Shown: positions 32,385 to 43,248 of the stretch, piece after piece | How the letters are laid out: each line of letters opens with the position of its first letter | Position numbering within the stretch: the first letter of the stretch is position 1 | Origin: Isochrysis galbana | Lineage: Eukaryota; Haptophyta; Isochrysidales; Isochrysidaceae | NCBI GenBank assembly: GCA_018136815.1 | Contig: CM030931.1 | Span: 691,511 to 755,510, forward strand | Length of the DNA: 64,000 nt | Direction: 5' to 3' | Made by a program: the position numbers and the translations under genes | The notes under the pieces: generated by a model | The model's database searches: none | Told to the model about the DNA's origin: nothing | Seen by the model: only the letters and a program-made list of their open reading frames with translations

Positions 32385-33036
32385 AGGTTTAATTTGCTAT
32401 CTCCCCTGCGGTTCTTTATCTGCTTCTGGGGGCAATCGGGTTTAATTTACGACCTCTTCGTATCTCCCCCTTAGGCACATCGCACTTCTCTCGTCTTATT
32501 CGGTAGGTCTCTTGGAATCCTGCGTAGCAAGATTGCCTCTCGTTTCCGTTATGGTGCGATTCCCGTTCCAGACAGGATACAGGATCGCCGACAGATCGCC
32601 CTTTGGTCGTCGTCCGTCGTTGTCTGATCGGAGTGTTTGGGTTTGATTTCAGTCGAGTTATGTGAGAAAGTCGTGGGGCGAGAGTCGGGGTGTTTTCTTG
32701 GGTGTCTCTGTCCGTCGTCCTGTCATCAGTCGTCATCCGTCGTCGCTCTCGCTCTCGTCGCTCTCGCTCTCGTAACACTCAGACCCTACAATCTCGCCTC
32801 GCCTCGCCAGCCCCAGCCATCACAGCCCTCCTCACAGTCACCCTCGCCTCTCGCTACTCGCTCGATGTCGCTCTCGCCGCCGTCCTCGCCCTCGCTCAAG
32901 CCCGCCTGCCCGCCTTCCTCTGCTGACGGGCTTCAGCCCGTCAGCACCTCCGAAGTGGTCTCCCTCGCCGCGCCTGCCGCCGGCTTCGCCCCTTCCTCAT
33001 TGCCCTCAGGCCCTATGGGCCACTCCAATTCGTCAG
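32385..33036 (+). mobile_element. LTR retrotransposon relic, family A copy e
   Basis: It lacks the LTR start but carries the LTR 3' part, leader, CT-rich stretch and gag N-terminal segment (MSLSPPSSPSLKPACPPSS). It ends abruptly after ...AATTCGTCAG at 33,036, where unrelated sequence begins. Confidence 0.75.
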
Positions 33037-33827
33037 TCTTTAAGATACGCGTTTGCGCAACCGCTTGGCGCGGGGATCTTCTCCACCAGCCCCCGGGTTA
33101 TGTCCGACACAGTGATTTGGTCTAGCTGTATCTTGTTGTCAAGCGTGTATTCGTCCGCTAGTTAGTGGGTATTGCATGTGTTTTGGGCCTTTCAGCCCGT
33201 TTTCCCCATTGGGGGGGGGGGGGGTAGTGTAGTTCCTCGCCCGGGCTGTCGCTACCTCGGTAGTGTCGGTAGTTTCACCTAGGTAGATGGTGTTGGTTTA
33301 TATCCATATGTTATTCATTTTAGTGATGTATCTTTCGCTTCCGGAAACCCTGATTTCCCTAGGGGTGTCTGCTTCCGCCGTGGTGTCGCTTATGGTTTTC
33401 CTTCTTGTTTCTGAAGGGCCCGGGACCGGTGTTGGACTCGCCCTCGAGTTGCTTGCGAGGAATGTCGGAGTACACTCTCTCACCGGTCTAGGAATTCGTT
33501 TTTGTTAATTTTGCTTCCCGCGTGAACGCATACCTCCGGGAGGTGGTCGACGTATTGTGCGCACTCTTCTTTTGTGTATGGCACGGTGAAATGTTCTCTT
33601 TGTATACGTTGAATGTGGGATTTAGTTGGAAGGGTGTGGACGAGATGACGTTGATGCAGCAAGCACAATCAATACGTACTCTTGTTCCTTACTTGGTTCC
33701 AGGGAGGGCCCACAGAATAAGCCGGCGCTGCGATTAAGACTTCCCACCCTAGTCGCGCACGTTCACGTTTACACAAAAATTTCACTCAAACCCAAATATA
33801 TATCGGGGGTGGGGGGTCACTTCTTGA
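33037..33827. other. Unassigned stretch downstream of LTR copy e
   Basis: I see no gene I can support. A minus-strand frame at 33,480-33,668 (FTVPYTKEECAQYVDHLPEV) looks protein-like but matches nothing I can name and is short. Confidence 0.4.
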
Positions 33828-34739
33828 TCACTCAATGGCAAAAGGAATGGCCCCATCGAAAGGGATACGCTCTCCCTCCGGCCACACACCAGCATATGTT
33901 CTCATTGACACGAGTTCAGTCCCACGAGCGTCTTCACCCGCGGCGAAGATGTGCCGTGTCCCGTCGGGCATCACCTCGTAGTACGGCCCCAGCTTACTCC
34001 GCGCTAGGCGTTCCCTGCCCCGCGCCAAGTCGATGGCCAGCCCATCGGCACCAAAGCGTGGCCCGATTTCCGGCTCATCGATAGTCGCTAAGCCCGCGCC
34101 TCCGATCTTCTGCAGCTTGATCGGCAGCTGGCCGCCGCGCCTCCCAGAAGGCCAGGTGAACAGGAAGGCAGCGATCGAGCCGCGGTACTCGCCATACCCC
34201 GCGAAGCCCTTGGGCGCATAACCTCCGCATACAGCACCACCTTTTGTCTCGCACACGACGATGCACGGCCCCTGGTAGTTCACGCTTTGGTGCCATGCCT
34301 CGGCAGTCCAGCCATCGCGCTCGGAATCGTAGACCTTTCTCAGCTGCAGGAACTCCAGGTTGGTGTTCTTCAGCATTGGTCGGAGCGCGGCCTCTTCCTC
34401 TCCATCCCCCTCGACCGGCTCAGCAAATTCCGTCTTGGTGGCCGGGTAGGTGTCTGGTGCCGAGGCGGTGCGCTGGAGGCCTGCGACCTCTCCAGTCTCG
34501 ACAGCACCGAGGAAGAAGTTGAACAGTTTCTCGGGGATGTCGCGTGTGTCCTCCTCTGCCTTCTCCCCGCCTGTCTGCGCCAGCTTGAAGCCGCCGAAAA
34601 GCGTGGGTGGTGGGGGAGAGGGGCCGTCCGGCTCAACCTTCTCCAACGGCAGCCGCGCGACCACGCGCGCTCGGCCTGTCTCGGGGCATCGGGGCCCTCC
34701 CAGCAGCAGAGAGAGGGGGAGGAGAGAGAGGGCAAGCAT
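33828..34739 (-). CDS. TLDc-domain protein with N-terminal signal sequence
   Basis: The protein is 303 residues. Residues 1-18 (MLALSLLPLSLLLGGPRC) form a signal peptide or the first part of a plastid-targeting presequence. From about residue 130 there is a TLDc-type domain: LRKVYDSERDGWTAEAWHQS, then CIVVCETKGGAVCGGYAPKG, SIAAFLFTW, and EIGPRFGADGLAIDL. TLDc domains occur in oxidation-resistance and V-ATPase-associated proteins, and algae and plants have organelle-directed members. The linker (about 60-125) is acidic and low complexity. There is no intron. The function in this organism is unknown; location in the secretory path or plastid is inferred from the N-terminus. Confidence 0.7.
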   Translation of the reverse strand: MLALSLLPLSLLLGGPRCPETGRARVVARLPLEKVEPDGPSPPPPTLFGGFKLAQTGGEKAEEDTRDIPEKLFNFFLGAVETGEVAGLQRTASAPDTYPATKTEFAEPVEGDGEEEAALRPMLKNTNLEFLQLRKVYDSERDGWTAEAWHQSVNYQGPCIVVCETKGGAVCGGYAPKGFAGYGEYRGSIAAFLFTWPSGRRGGQLPIKLQKIGGAGLATIDEPEIGPRFGADGLAIDLARGRERLARSKLGPYYEVMPDGTRHIFAAGEDARGTELVSMRTYAGVWPEGERIPFDGAIPFAIE

Positions 34740-35744
34740 CGCGCAGGGCCGCCAGGCAATGCTTTGATGTATTCACGGGATGGGCGTGTTTATTAGAAGT
34801 TCGTTCCTATCCCCGGTTGGCGACGGCAGCGCAGCCGAAGCCAACCACGGCGCCCACCAATACTTTACGGAGCGCGGCGGATAATTAGCATCGAGGGAGG
34901 AGGAATCTGGGCCACAGGGCCCTGGCATACAAATAACCCACCCCTCAAGCTAGATGGAAGATAGATAGATGCAAGGCCCGAAGTAGTGCACGGCTGCCTC
35001 AACCCCGGAATCCGAAGATAAAGGGACGAAGGGGGAAGCGGAAGAGTGGGACTGGGAGACTGGGCAATGCGACAATGGCACGAGAAGCACAGGCACAAAA
35101 GCAGCAGAAGCACAATACCGAGAGCGCGATGGGGCCCCAATACCTTTGTGACAAATGGCCCATAGCGACTAGCTGGTAGTAACTAGTAGCCTGTTTTTAA
35201 TAAACACAAACAGTTGAGGGTGGATTGTGTAAATAACATGGGGAAAGGGATCAAATACCAGATCCAAGTCGCAGTCCGCAGTCGTATAGAATAAATTATA
35301 TCATGTGGCATTTGCATTTGCACACGGACCAAGTCCAAGACGCGTAGGCGTAGAATACATTATGATGTGTACGGACAAGCTGCAAGCTGCCCGATATCCT
35401 GCCACAGGAACGCTTACAAGCAGCACACACAACACTCAATAGTGGGAGATCACCTCAAAAGCTCAAAAGTACATTGTTGGCTTACAAAAAGGCAAATGCA
35501 GAAGCCCAAAAGGAGCTCAGCGTTGCGGCGCAGTAGATCTGCTCAACCTCCACCCTAGCGCCTCCCATTATGACGGGATTCGCACTAGAGTATCATGTAC
35601 CTACCAGCTTTGGTTGAAGGCTCGTGGATGAGGACAACAACTGGCCAGTAGTTTCGAGTAGAACATGGCGTTGCCACAGAAAGTATGCCACGTGGGTACC
35701 GACCTGGACGTCTCAGGTCAGCGCGCACCACGCGGCACCTAGCA
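34740..35744. other. Intergenic stretch, no gene recognised
   Basis: It lies between two minus-strand genes. I see no domain-bearing frame and no repeat matching the named families. Confidence 0.45.
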
Positions 35745-36296
35745 TCAGCCACCGGCACCCGCCGCGCCAATGTCGGACGCAGTTACGATGGCTCGCCCGC
35801 CCTTCACACCGGCTGCCTTTGCGCGCCACCCGGGCTCCTTGCGCATAGCGGCGTCTTCTTCTATCTGCAGCTTCTCGAGCTTGCGCTTCTCCGCGTCTGC
35901 GGCCTGCTTTGCCCGCACCTCCTCTGCGGCCGCAGCCTTGGCCGCTTTCTCTGCGTTTGCCCTTTCTGCAGCTTGTGCCTGCAACGCCGCGAGCGCAGCA
36001 GCGCAGCCTCCTGCAACGAGCTCGTCGGGCAGCACGAAAGCGTCCGCCTCTTCAATAAAGCCCACGCCTGTGAGCAGCGCCTTGACGCCCGAGACCGCGA
36101 GAAGCGCGCTGATCTTAGCGTTGGACTTCTTCAACCTCCGGTACTTGGGCTCGGTGGGCGCGTCGATCACATTTGTGAGTAGCCTGGTGAGGAGGGTGTG
36201 CGCCTCGCTGAAGGGACCCGCACGCACCTCACTCAGCATCTGCACACCCACCTTGAGCTTGAGCGGGTTAGGGGCGCTCTCTATCTCGGCAACCAT
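35745..36296 (-). CDS. PUB/PUG-domain protein with C-terminal coiled coil
   Basis: The start is set at the Met of MVAEIESAPNPLKLKVG (codon 36,294-36,296), because the frame upstream is low-complexity leader; this gives 183 residues. A PUB domain spans about residues 20-95: AHTLLTRLLTNVIDAP, EPKYRRLKKSNAKISALL and GVGFIEEADAFVLPDE. PUB domains bind the C-terminus of the AAA ATPase p97/VCP, as in NGLY1 and UBXN6, so a role in ubiquitin-linked protein quality control is likely. A long Ala/Glu/Lys helix (about 105-150) follows, ending GWRAKAAGVKGGRAIVTASD. It may belong to the UBX-cofactor group, but no UBX domain is present. It is intronless. Confidence 0.75.
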   Translation of the reverse strand: MVAEIESAPNPLKLKVGVQMLSEVRAGPFSEAHTLLTRLLTNVIDAPTEPKYRRLKKSNAKISALLAVSGVKALLTGVGFIEEADAFVLPDELVAGGCAAALAALQAQAAERANAEKAAKAAAAEEVRAKQAADAEKRKLEKLQIEEDAAMRKEPGWRAKAAGVKGGRAIVTASDIGAAGAGG

Positions 36297-36791
36297 TGTA
36301 AACGGAGGGAGGGGGGATGGGTTGGAGCGGTAGGGGCAGCGATCGAAAGAGCGAGAGGAGAGGAGGAGGGAGGATTGGGAAAGGGTGGCTCGTGCTTGGC
36401 CCCCGACAGGTGGCGCGTCCTCCTGTGGGCGTGTCTGGCGCCCTCCCTTGCTTCTCTTCCGTTTCTCGTCGCTTCTTCTCTCTTCTCCTTCTCTCTCACA
36501 TTTCTCTCTCTCTGTCCCTCTGGGCGCGCGCGCTGCAGCTATACAATGCGAATATTTATGTGAGTCTTCGGTCTTCAATCCTTCCATTTTTTACCTGGTT
36601 GTTCTTTTGGAGGAGAAGAGAGAGAAGGAGGGAGAGAGCGTGAGGAAGGATAGAAGAGAGAGAAGAAATAGGAGTACTCTAGAGAGATAAAAAGGAGAAA
36701 AACCTAGCGGATATTCTGTTGGAGAGAAGAGGGGGAGAGCGCGAGCGAGTCTAATGTTAGAGATGTTCGAGCTCTCTGGAAGGGGCCAGGA

Positions 36792-37006
36792 GAGACAACG
36801 GGGAAAGAGAGAGAGGAAGAGGGTGGGGGGTGCGGCGCGGAAATTAAGAGAAGGGCGAGGAAGACAAGAAAGAGAGGGGGAGGGGGGGGCAGAAGAAGAA
36901 GAGAGCCACGCCCCCCCCCTCCCCCCCTCTTTCCTGTCTTCCTCGCCCTTCTCTGAAGGTCCGCGCGCCTACCCCCCTCTCTTCCTCTCTCTTTTTCCCC
37001 GTTGAC
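36792..37006. repeat. Long imperfect inverted repeat (hairpin)
   Basis: Left arm 36,792-36,889 (starting GAGACAACGGGGAAAGAGAG) and right arm 36,910-37,006 (ending CCCCGTTGACTC) are near-complementary over about 95 bp with a ~20-bp loop. Poly-C/poly-G hairpin sequence follows at 37,013-37,070. The region upstream to 36,297 is purine-rich leader of the PUB gene. Confidence 0.75.
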
Positions 37007-37180
37007 TCTTCCCCCCCCCCCCCCCCCGCTACCCCCCTTTGGGGAGGGGGGGGGGGGGGGGGGGGGGTAGGTCGCGCGCCCGCCGCCTGCAGCCGCCCGC
37101 CGCCGCCAGCAGATGCCCGGGCACTTGACTCCTACTCCCCACCCAGTGGGTCCGTTAAGAATTGTAGTCTTGTAGAGCTA

Positions 37181-37877
37181 GGGCGGTCAAACAGGGCTTT
37201 TTAACGACTAGTCAGGGTTGGGCTGCATTTTTTGACCGTGGCGCGATGCCCAATAAAAATCCTCCCGGGGGGGCTACCTGACGCTACGAAAATCTTCGCC
37301 AAGAAATGGTGCGATTCGCCCCCCCTCTCGCCCCCTCCGTCACGCGCACTCACGCTCTACCCGTAAAGAGTTGGCAGTCGCGCCCGCGGGGGGGATCGGT
37401 TCCTTTATATCTAAGCTACATTCGGCATTTGATTCCCGCCCGATGCAGCGCCGTGTCGGGCTGCCGACAGCCGACAGTCCGACCACCCCCTGACCCTCTC
37501 TGGCATCATTGATCATTGCCCGCGCAGCCCACCCAGCACCAGCACATCACAGCGCGCGCACGCGGCTACCCTGGCTACTAGAGGCCCCACCCCGACCATC
37601 CCGACTCGCCCCTCGCAGGATTCGCCCTCTCTCGAACTCGGCATCGAGAACTAGGATCAGCTCACCGGCGCGGCCGTCCACTCGTGTCTGACGAGCCTCC
37701 GCCTCCGCGTTAAGGCTGCCCACGCGGCCATCCTCCCTCTGTCTGACAGTGCAAGATCTGGCGCTGATCGATGAGGCGAGACCCGTGGGCGACCTCAGGA
37801 CGGGCTTCGTCGTGGCGCTCTACGCCACAGCAAGCAGGAAAGCCCAAGATCCTGCCAGAGCGCCTCACAACGCGTCT
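37181..37877 (+). mobile_element. Family-D element, truncated and decayed copy
   Basis: It begins GGGCGGTCAAACAGGGCTTT and is collinear for about 690 bp with 61,561-62,227, including TTTTTTGACCGTGGCGCG and the ORF start. The counterpart of the long copy's frame is broken: the codons reading Glu-Asn-Gln there are Glu-Asn-stop (TAG near 37,653) here. It ends at 37,877, where a family-A LTR-end fragment (GTCGCATTCGCGAGTCGACA) begins. Confidence 0.75.
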
Positions 37878-37904
37878 GTGTCGCATTCGCGAGTCGACAC
37901 TCTG

Positions 37905-38949
37905 TGGAGATGGACTGTTCCCAGGATCCGGGTAAGGCTCCTGAGACTCCATCCTTGGCAACCCACGCGTCCGTAGGCGGCCTATCAACTTGGGTAGCGG
38001 GTGAAGATACTTGGGAAGGCTTGGGCACGGGTGCAGTGGTGACGGGGTCCGCGCGCGGCGGCGAGGGCGGATTTTGCGGTGCAGAGGGTGGTGATGGGTC
38101 CATAGGAACAGATTGAATCAATCTCTAGTGGGTGATTTCTAGCGAGAGACCACACACAAGGCAGTAGGGGCTCAAGGGTACGAGGGGTCACGGTACGGCT
38201 TCGATCGCAGAGCGCTGCGACGGCTGCTGGGTGCGTACGAAGACACGCCACACCACTTTCTAACATAAACAAGGGCAACACGTAATAAACACGGGAGCGA
38301 ATGCCACGGTGGGTCAACAGAGAGAGCAAAGAAGGAACCAATTGGCCAGAAGAGAACTCGTCGTCTCGTCGTCCTAGAGAAGGATTGCACACAGAAAAGG
38401 CGCGAAAGGGATTCATCCATGCTTAGTGAAGATCCTACAAGATTCATCGGCGAATAGCGTCTCAACGCGAGCACAGCGGCGTGCACTTTACCTATAGCTT
38501 TTCGTAGCTTAGCCATGGAGTAGCTGGTAGACTTAAAAAGTCTAGAAGCTTACAGAGGTGTTAGACTTACAGAGTCTTAGATGCTTGAGGTTCTTGAGGG
38601 TGTACTTTAGCAAGCAAGATGCTCGCTACTTCCTTGGTCTTCATCGACACGTGCTTACTACTCTCTTGATCTCCATGCCTGGGTGATCAGTCCAGAGCTA
38701 GAGCATATTATTCATATTCCGAGTAGAAAGAAGCCTGTAGAAGCTGCTTGGCCACGTGGGTATAATGGTAGACCAACATTGAATGAAGTGTAGTGATTGA
38801 TAGAAGCGTGGAGACGTCGTAGACGTAGAGATAGACATAAGAACGAAGATTGATGATTTACCATCGCGGTTATAACGGTAGAGCGGAAAATAGCGAAATA
38901 GCCTGCAGAGGCTCGCGAATGCGACACACTCGTTAGGCTTCTCTTCGTT
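37905..38949. other. Unassigned, probable retroelement leader on minus strand
   Basis: It is bracketed by short family-A LTR-end fragments (37,878 and about 38,914). A minus-strand Pro/Ser-rich frame (37,795-38,121) resembles the start of a gag-like ORF. No polymerase or integrase is visible. Confidence 0.35.
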
Positions 38950-39366
38950 AACTAAGTTTATACTTGGTTGACCCATGGGGGGGCACGAGCCCCCCCCTCT
39001 CTCCACTCCTCCCCTGCCATGGGGGAGGAACCACCCATCCTCCTGGCATGCCTGATGGCTTGCCAGGAGGCCACTGCCCTACTGACCCACTCCCTTCCCC
39101 ACAGGTTCGCCCCATTCGCCCACCCTGGCCCCTCGTGACCAGCCCAATGCTCCAACCCCCCCTCCCCCCCTGGTCGACAGGCAGACAGGTGCAGCGTGGG
39201 GGCCCCAGAGGCTCGGGAACGCCAACGAGGGAGAGACAGGGGAGGCCAGGGCCCAGCCCCAGCCTCCTCTGCCCCCTGAGCTGGCCTCCAGGAGCCTCCA
39301 GGGGCCGCCAGAGGGCAGCTGGAGGCCTGCCGCAGGCGCGCCATCGCGCGTGCCGCAGGAGAGGGG
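38950..39366 (+). repeat. Dispersed repeat, family B copy 2
   Basis: Collinear with 31,663-32,083 from AACTAAGTTTATACTTGG to CGCGCGTGCCGCAGGAGAG. It is inserted directly after a family-A LTR fragment. Confidence 0.75.
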
Positions 39367-39494
39367 CGTACATTCCACCTCTACGGAATAATCGAAATTC
39401 CACAAACTACATGAGCGAATTTCACACCCACTGCAACCCATCAACACACCCTTTGCAAACCCTTCACACCCTTTGCAAACCCTTCACACCCTTT

Positions 39495-40085
39495 TCAAAC
39501 CTTGCACACACGAGTGCGCGGCTTGCCGTACTTCCTTTTGCACTCGCGGCAGAGGCCGTTCCACTCGCTTAGCTGATCTTTCGCGTGCACCTTCATGGTC
39601 TCGTTGTCGCGGAGGGCATAGAGCACATACGGAGCCTTGGGGGCAGTGCGGTAAGGGCGACCAAGGGCCTTCGCCACGGAGCTGATGAACTGTTGGCAGC
39701 TCGACTCGACGTAAGGGAACTCCGCGCTCGAGCACCTGTACACCTTGACCGGCATCGTGCCTTCCGAGTACTTGTGCATGTCGTAGCCGCGGAGGACGAT
39801 CCCCCACTTCTTCTCCTCCTTCTTGCCGCCCGTTTTCAGTATGAGCGACAACGGCGGGCTCAAACCCAGCAAGGAACTCGTAAATCTAGCCACAAAGCTG
39901 AGGATAGCACACGCTGTCGAGGAACCCAAGGAGCAACAAAACAAAGACGAATAAGTTAACAAAACGTAGAACAAGGTCAACATCAGAGACGCAACCGACC
40001 CGGCGCCACTGTCACAATAGGCGCGAGCGAAGGCAGACGCGAACGCCAAAAGAGAAGACACAACAGGCCTGCCCGGCCCCCGCAC
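39495..40085 (-). CDS. Hypothetical protein, possibly element-derived
   Basis: The frame is up to 196 residues. The N-terminal part runs into family-C repeat sequence, so the real start may be the internal Met of MLTLFYVLLTYSSLFCC, a hydrophobic segment. The C-terminal ~110 residues look coding: KKWGIVLRGYDMHKYSEG, VKVYRCSSAEFPYVESSCQQ and a Cys pair in GLCRECKRKYG. I do not recognise a family. Downstream (39,425-39,500) are three tandem ~20-bp repeats containing TTCACACCCTTTGCAAACC. Confidence 0.35.
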   Translation of the reverse strand: MRGPGRPVVSSLLAFASAFARAYCDSGAGSVASLMLTLFYVLLTYSSLFCCSLGSSTACAILSFVARFTSSLLGLSPPLSLILKTGGKKEEKKWGIVLRGYDMHKYSEGTMPVKVYRCSSAEFPYVESSCQQFISSVAKALGRPYRTAPKAPYVLYALRDNETMKVHAKDQLSEWNGLCRECKRKYGKPRTRVCKV

Positions 40086-40165
40086 TCTGAACCAGGCCTT
40101 AGGTAGCGCACCAAGGCCGGACCCCGGAAACCGAAGAAAAAGGAAAGAAGGGGGGCAGGGAAAGA
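40058..40165 (-). repeat. Dispersed repeat, family C (minus copy)
   Basis: Reverse complement of about 905-1,010, with shared GGCCTGGTTCAGAGTG and TTCGGTTTCCGG blocks. Confidence 0.65.
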
Positions 40166-40289
40166 GGTGGAGGGAGGGAAGTAAGGGCGATGCAAGTAGA
40201 GAAGGGAGACCAGTCCCAGTCAGTAGTAGGTGTGTAGCCCAGAATCTTCAGATGTGTTTTTTTTTAAATACTCTGGATGCGACAGATTG

Positions 40290-41972
40290 TGTCGCATTCG
40301 CGAATCGACACTCGTTAGGCTTCGCTCGTTATAATTCTCTCGTTCTCGTTCTCGGTCAAAAGCTTCGCTTGGATGCATGGGATCGTGGGTTGTGGAGCGC
40401 CCTCTCTCTTCCTCTCGAAAGAGAAGGGAAGTTTCCCCACCTTTCTTCCTCCCAGGCGCCTCGCAGATAGGTTTAATTCGCTATCTCCCCTGCGGTTCTT
40501 TATCTGCTTCTGGGGGCAATCAGGTTTAATTTGCGACCTCTTCGCATCTCCCCCTTAGGCACATCGCACTCCTTTCGTCTTATTTGGTAGGTCTCTTGGA
40601 ATCCTGCGTAGCAAGATTGCCCCTCGATTCCGTTATGGTGCGATTCCCGTTCCAGACAAGATCGCCTGCTGGCACGGCATATCGACGCGTTCGCCCTCGA
40701 CCCGAAGAACCTCATCATCACGAGAGTGTGGGCGTGGTGGAACGAGCGCAACAGACGTTGATCAATATGGCTCGCGCTACCGATGAAGGCGGCGGTCATT
40801 GGGTCGATCATCTTCCGTTCTTTCTAATGAGCATGCGCGCTTCCGCCAATCGCATTACCCGCATGTCGCCTGCTGCGTTGCTCTATGGCCGTGAGCTTCG
40901 CCTGCCTGCCCAGCTTTCTGATCCACCTGACACTGGTCCACCTCCCGAGTTACCTCAGGAAATTCGCTCGTACGCTTGGAAAATGCATTGTCGCTTAAAG
41001 GCAGCGTGGGCCGCAGCTTATGATGCAACTTTAGAATCTCAAGCCGACGCACTCGCTGACACACTACGCACTCACTCTCCCCCTATCCAATTTGCTCCAG
41101 GTGATAGGGTGGTTCGCAAAATTCCAGGACACCGCAACAAACTCCTCTACCACTATAGTGGACCCTACCGCATTGCTGAGGCGCTTGGCGCTGGCCGCTA
41201 CCGACTACGCGACCAAGAAAATCGCCTCCTCTCCGAGGAGGTGCATGTGACTAACCTCCGTCCCTACTATACCCTCACAGATGAAGATCCTGTCCAAACA
41301 GATGAGTATCTGGTTGATTCCCTCCTTGACCGCAAGGGTCGAGGCGATTCAAGGCAGTACCTCGTCAAATGGCGTGGCTACGCGAAAGCTGCGGCCACAT
41401 GGGAGCCGCTAGCCGAACTGCTTCGCCGCTGCGAGTCGCTCGTCACCGCCTATGATGATGCTCACCCCTTCCCGCCTCTTCGTAAGCCTCAGATGAGAAA
41501 GCGGGCTGCAGAATCACAATCTCAGACCGTCTCAACTCCACCGACGTCGCACGCGATCGAAGCTCCCGTGGGATCCGAGACCACCGGCTCGGATCATCAG
41601 GCCCCGCGCCGCTCGCCTCGTCTCGCACCGTCCTTGCACAGTGGCCCCATTGCTCATGTCTCCCATTTGCCCGTCTCAGCCCGCCCGTCTGTTGCCAACC
41701 CTGCAGGTCCAATGATGCGGCCGCAGCACGCGGTCTTCGTCCTCGGGCAGTGGTGGTACTCGTCGGGATCGTCGCGCGGTTCCCCGTGGTTTGGCTCCCA
41801 CGCATTTGCGCACGCTGCCCTTGCCTCGCCTACCTTCGTTCGCTGTCGCTCCGAGGCTCTCGCACGCCTGTCGCCACCCTCGTCTCTCTCCTCGATACAC
41901 CCTCTGCGTTCTTCTGACAGTCTCGACTGTCACGCCCCCCCGATATCTATCAACGCCGTCGTTTACGTTTGA
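40290..41972 (+). mobile_element. Chromodomain Ty3/gypsy-type retrotransposon, internally deleted (family A copy f)
   Basis: The family-A LTR starts at 40,290 and runs to about 40,664. The sequence then jumps straight into the 3' part of pol, so leader, gag, protease, RT and RNase H are gone. No 3' LTR is found after 41,972. This copy ties the family-A LTR to a chromovirus. Confidence 0.8.
40584..41972 (+). pseudogene. Integrase C-terminal part with chromodomain (pol fragment)
   Basis: The frame is 462 residues; the first ~30 are translated LTR. GVVERAQQTLINMARA holds the last Glu of the integrase DDE triad. HLPFFLMSMRASANRITRMS and PAALLYGREL are typical of Ty3/gypsy integrases. FAPGDRVVRKIPGHRNKLLY and YSGPYRI form the GPY/F module. 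A chromodomain, EYLVDSLLDRKG then RQYLVKWRGY and ATWEPLAELL, follows at about residues 235-285. Such chromodomains target insertion to methylated histone H3. The first two catalytic Asp residues are missing. The Ser/Pro-rich tail shows no further domain. Confidence 0.85.
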
Positions 41973-42382
41973 TCGGGGTACGGGAACGTACGGGAATTCT
42001 TTTCCTGTTCCCCCCCCGCGGCCGCCGAATTTCCCCCCCGCGGCCGCCGAATAGTTCCCCCCGCGGGAAGAGAGGTATGGCTCACCCCCCCTTTCGACCA
42101 CGGAGGATGGATCTCCCTCCCCTTTCGCTGCGCTCTGTCAGGAGACTCCCGTACCTCGTCGTTTAGCTCGCGCGTGACGTGCCGAGCCCGTCGTGATATC
42201 TCGCCGCCTTTCGCCGTTGGCTGTTCGACTACTCATATATCGAAGAACAGGAGACGCCGCGTTGTAACTTGGGTGCCGCCACACCGCCCAAACATCCAGG
42301 TAAAACTCTCGTAAAAGAGAGAAGGGGATGGGTTGCAGCGTTGAGTCCTGCGGTCTGCCGCGCCGGCCGCCGATTCTACACC

Positions 42383-43174
42383 AGTAGATAGAGGAAGTGG
42401 GGGATTTGGTACAGTAGATCGAAGTGCCTCGAGGGGGCCCATCTGAAGCCTGTCATTCGAGATTAGGGTTAGTGGTCCGGGGCTAGGGTTAGGGTTGGGG
42501 CCGCGAGGAAAAAAATTGCTGAGCTAGAGGTGAGGTCCGACCTGGGTTCGATCGCGCGACCCTGAGGTCAGGCGGCCGTACCAGTGGGGCACGGTAAGTG
42601 GTTTAGCGCAAGGAAGGTTCCGCATGCTAGCAATATAGTTTCATGTCCTCCCCCTACTGCTATGTGTCCCCCATCTGGCACCTCCTCATGTCCAGCACCT
42701 TCGTGGACCAGCACGTCCTGTCCTGCCCGCCTCGCCCGCCCCCCGCCTGCCCCGCCTGTCCTGCCTCGCCTGTCCTGCCTCGCCTGTTCCGCCTCGCCTG
42801 TTCCGCCTGCCTCGCCTGTTCCGCCTGCCTCGCCCGCCCGCGTGCCTCGCCCGGTCTCTGCTGCTCTTCGGTTGGTGCATGTATGTATCGACGCAGCGCA
42901 CCTGTGGTGTGTGTGGTCCACGAAGGTGGTCCCGCGTGTGCCGCAGGTGTCCTGAGAGAGGCGCCCCGCACGCAGCCGCACGCAGCCGCACGCAGCCGCA
43001 CGCAGCCGCACGCAGCCGCACGCAGCCGCACGCAGCCGCACGCAGCCGCACGCAGCCGCACGCAGCCGCACGCAGCCGCACGCAGCCGCACGCAGCCGCA
43101 CGCAGCCGCACGCAGCCGCACGCAGCCGCACGCAGCCGGGGGAATGGCGGGGAGGGGTCCACGAAGGGGGTGGT
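42383..43174. repeat. Left terminal inverted repeat (792 bp)
   Basis: Complementary to 48,350-49,031. It contains telomere-like TTAGGGTTAG/TAGGGTTAGGG blocks (42,462-42,497), GCCTCGCCTGTTCC-type minisatellite (about 42,760-42,840), three GTCCACGAAGG motifs and an array of 17 10-bp units. No gene is conserved in it. Confidence 0.9.
42971..43138. repeat. 10-bp tandem array CGCAGCCGCA, 17 units
   Basis: Seventeen head-to-tail copies (the last partial). The right TIR has six copies of the complement. The 110-bp difference in array length accounts exactly for the difference in TIR length. Confidence 0.95.
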
Positions 43175-43248
43175 CACCACAAGCTGAGTGGGGGGTCGTG
43201 GGGTACAAATGAGGGCTATATTCCCTGTCCAGTCCAGCTTAGTGTGAT

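Noticed and set aside
33287..33668. Frames resembling a hydrophobic protein (+) or an RT fragment (-)
   Set aside because: Too short and without catalytic motifs; left as unassigned.
42513..42594. tRNA-like sequence in the TIRs (GGTTCGATCGC and GGTACGGCCGCCTGACCTC)
   Set aside because: It has B-box-like and A-box-like strings in both TIRs, but the T stem does not pair, the two boxes are in incompatible orientation and no acceptor stem forms.
42971..43138. CRISPR-like array
   Set aside because: The units are contiguous 10-mers without spacers: a simple tandem repeat in a eukaryotic element.
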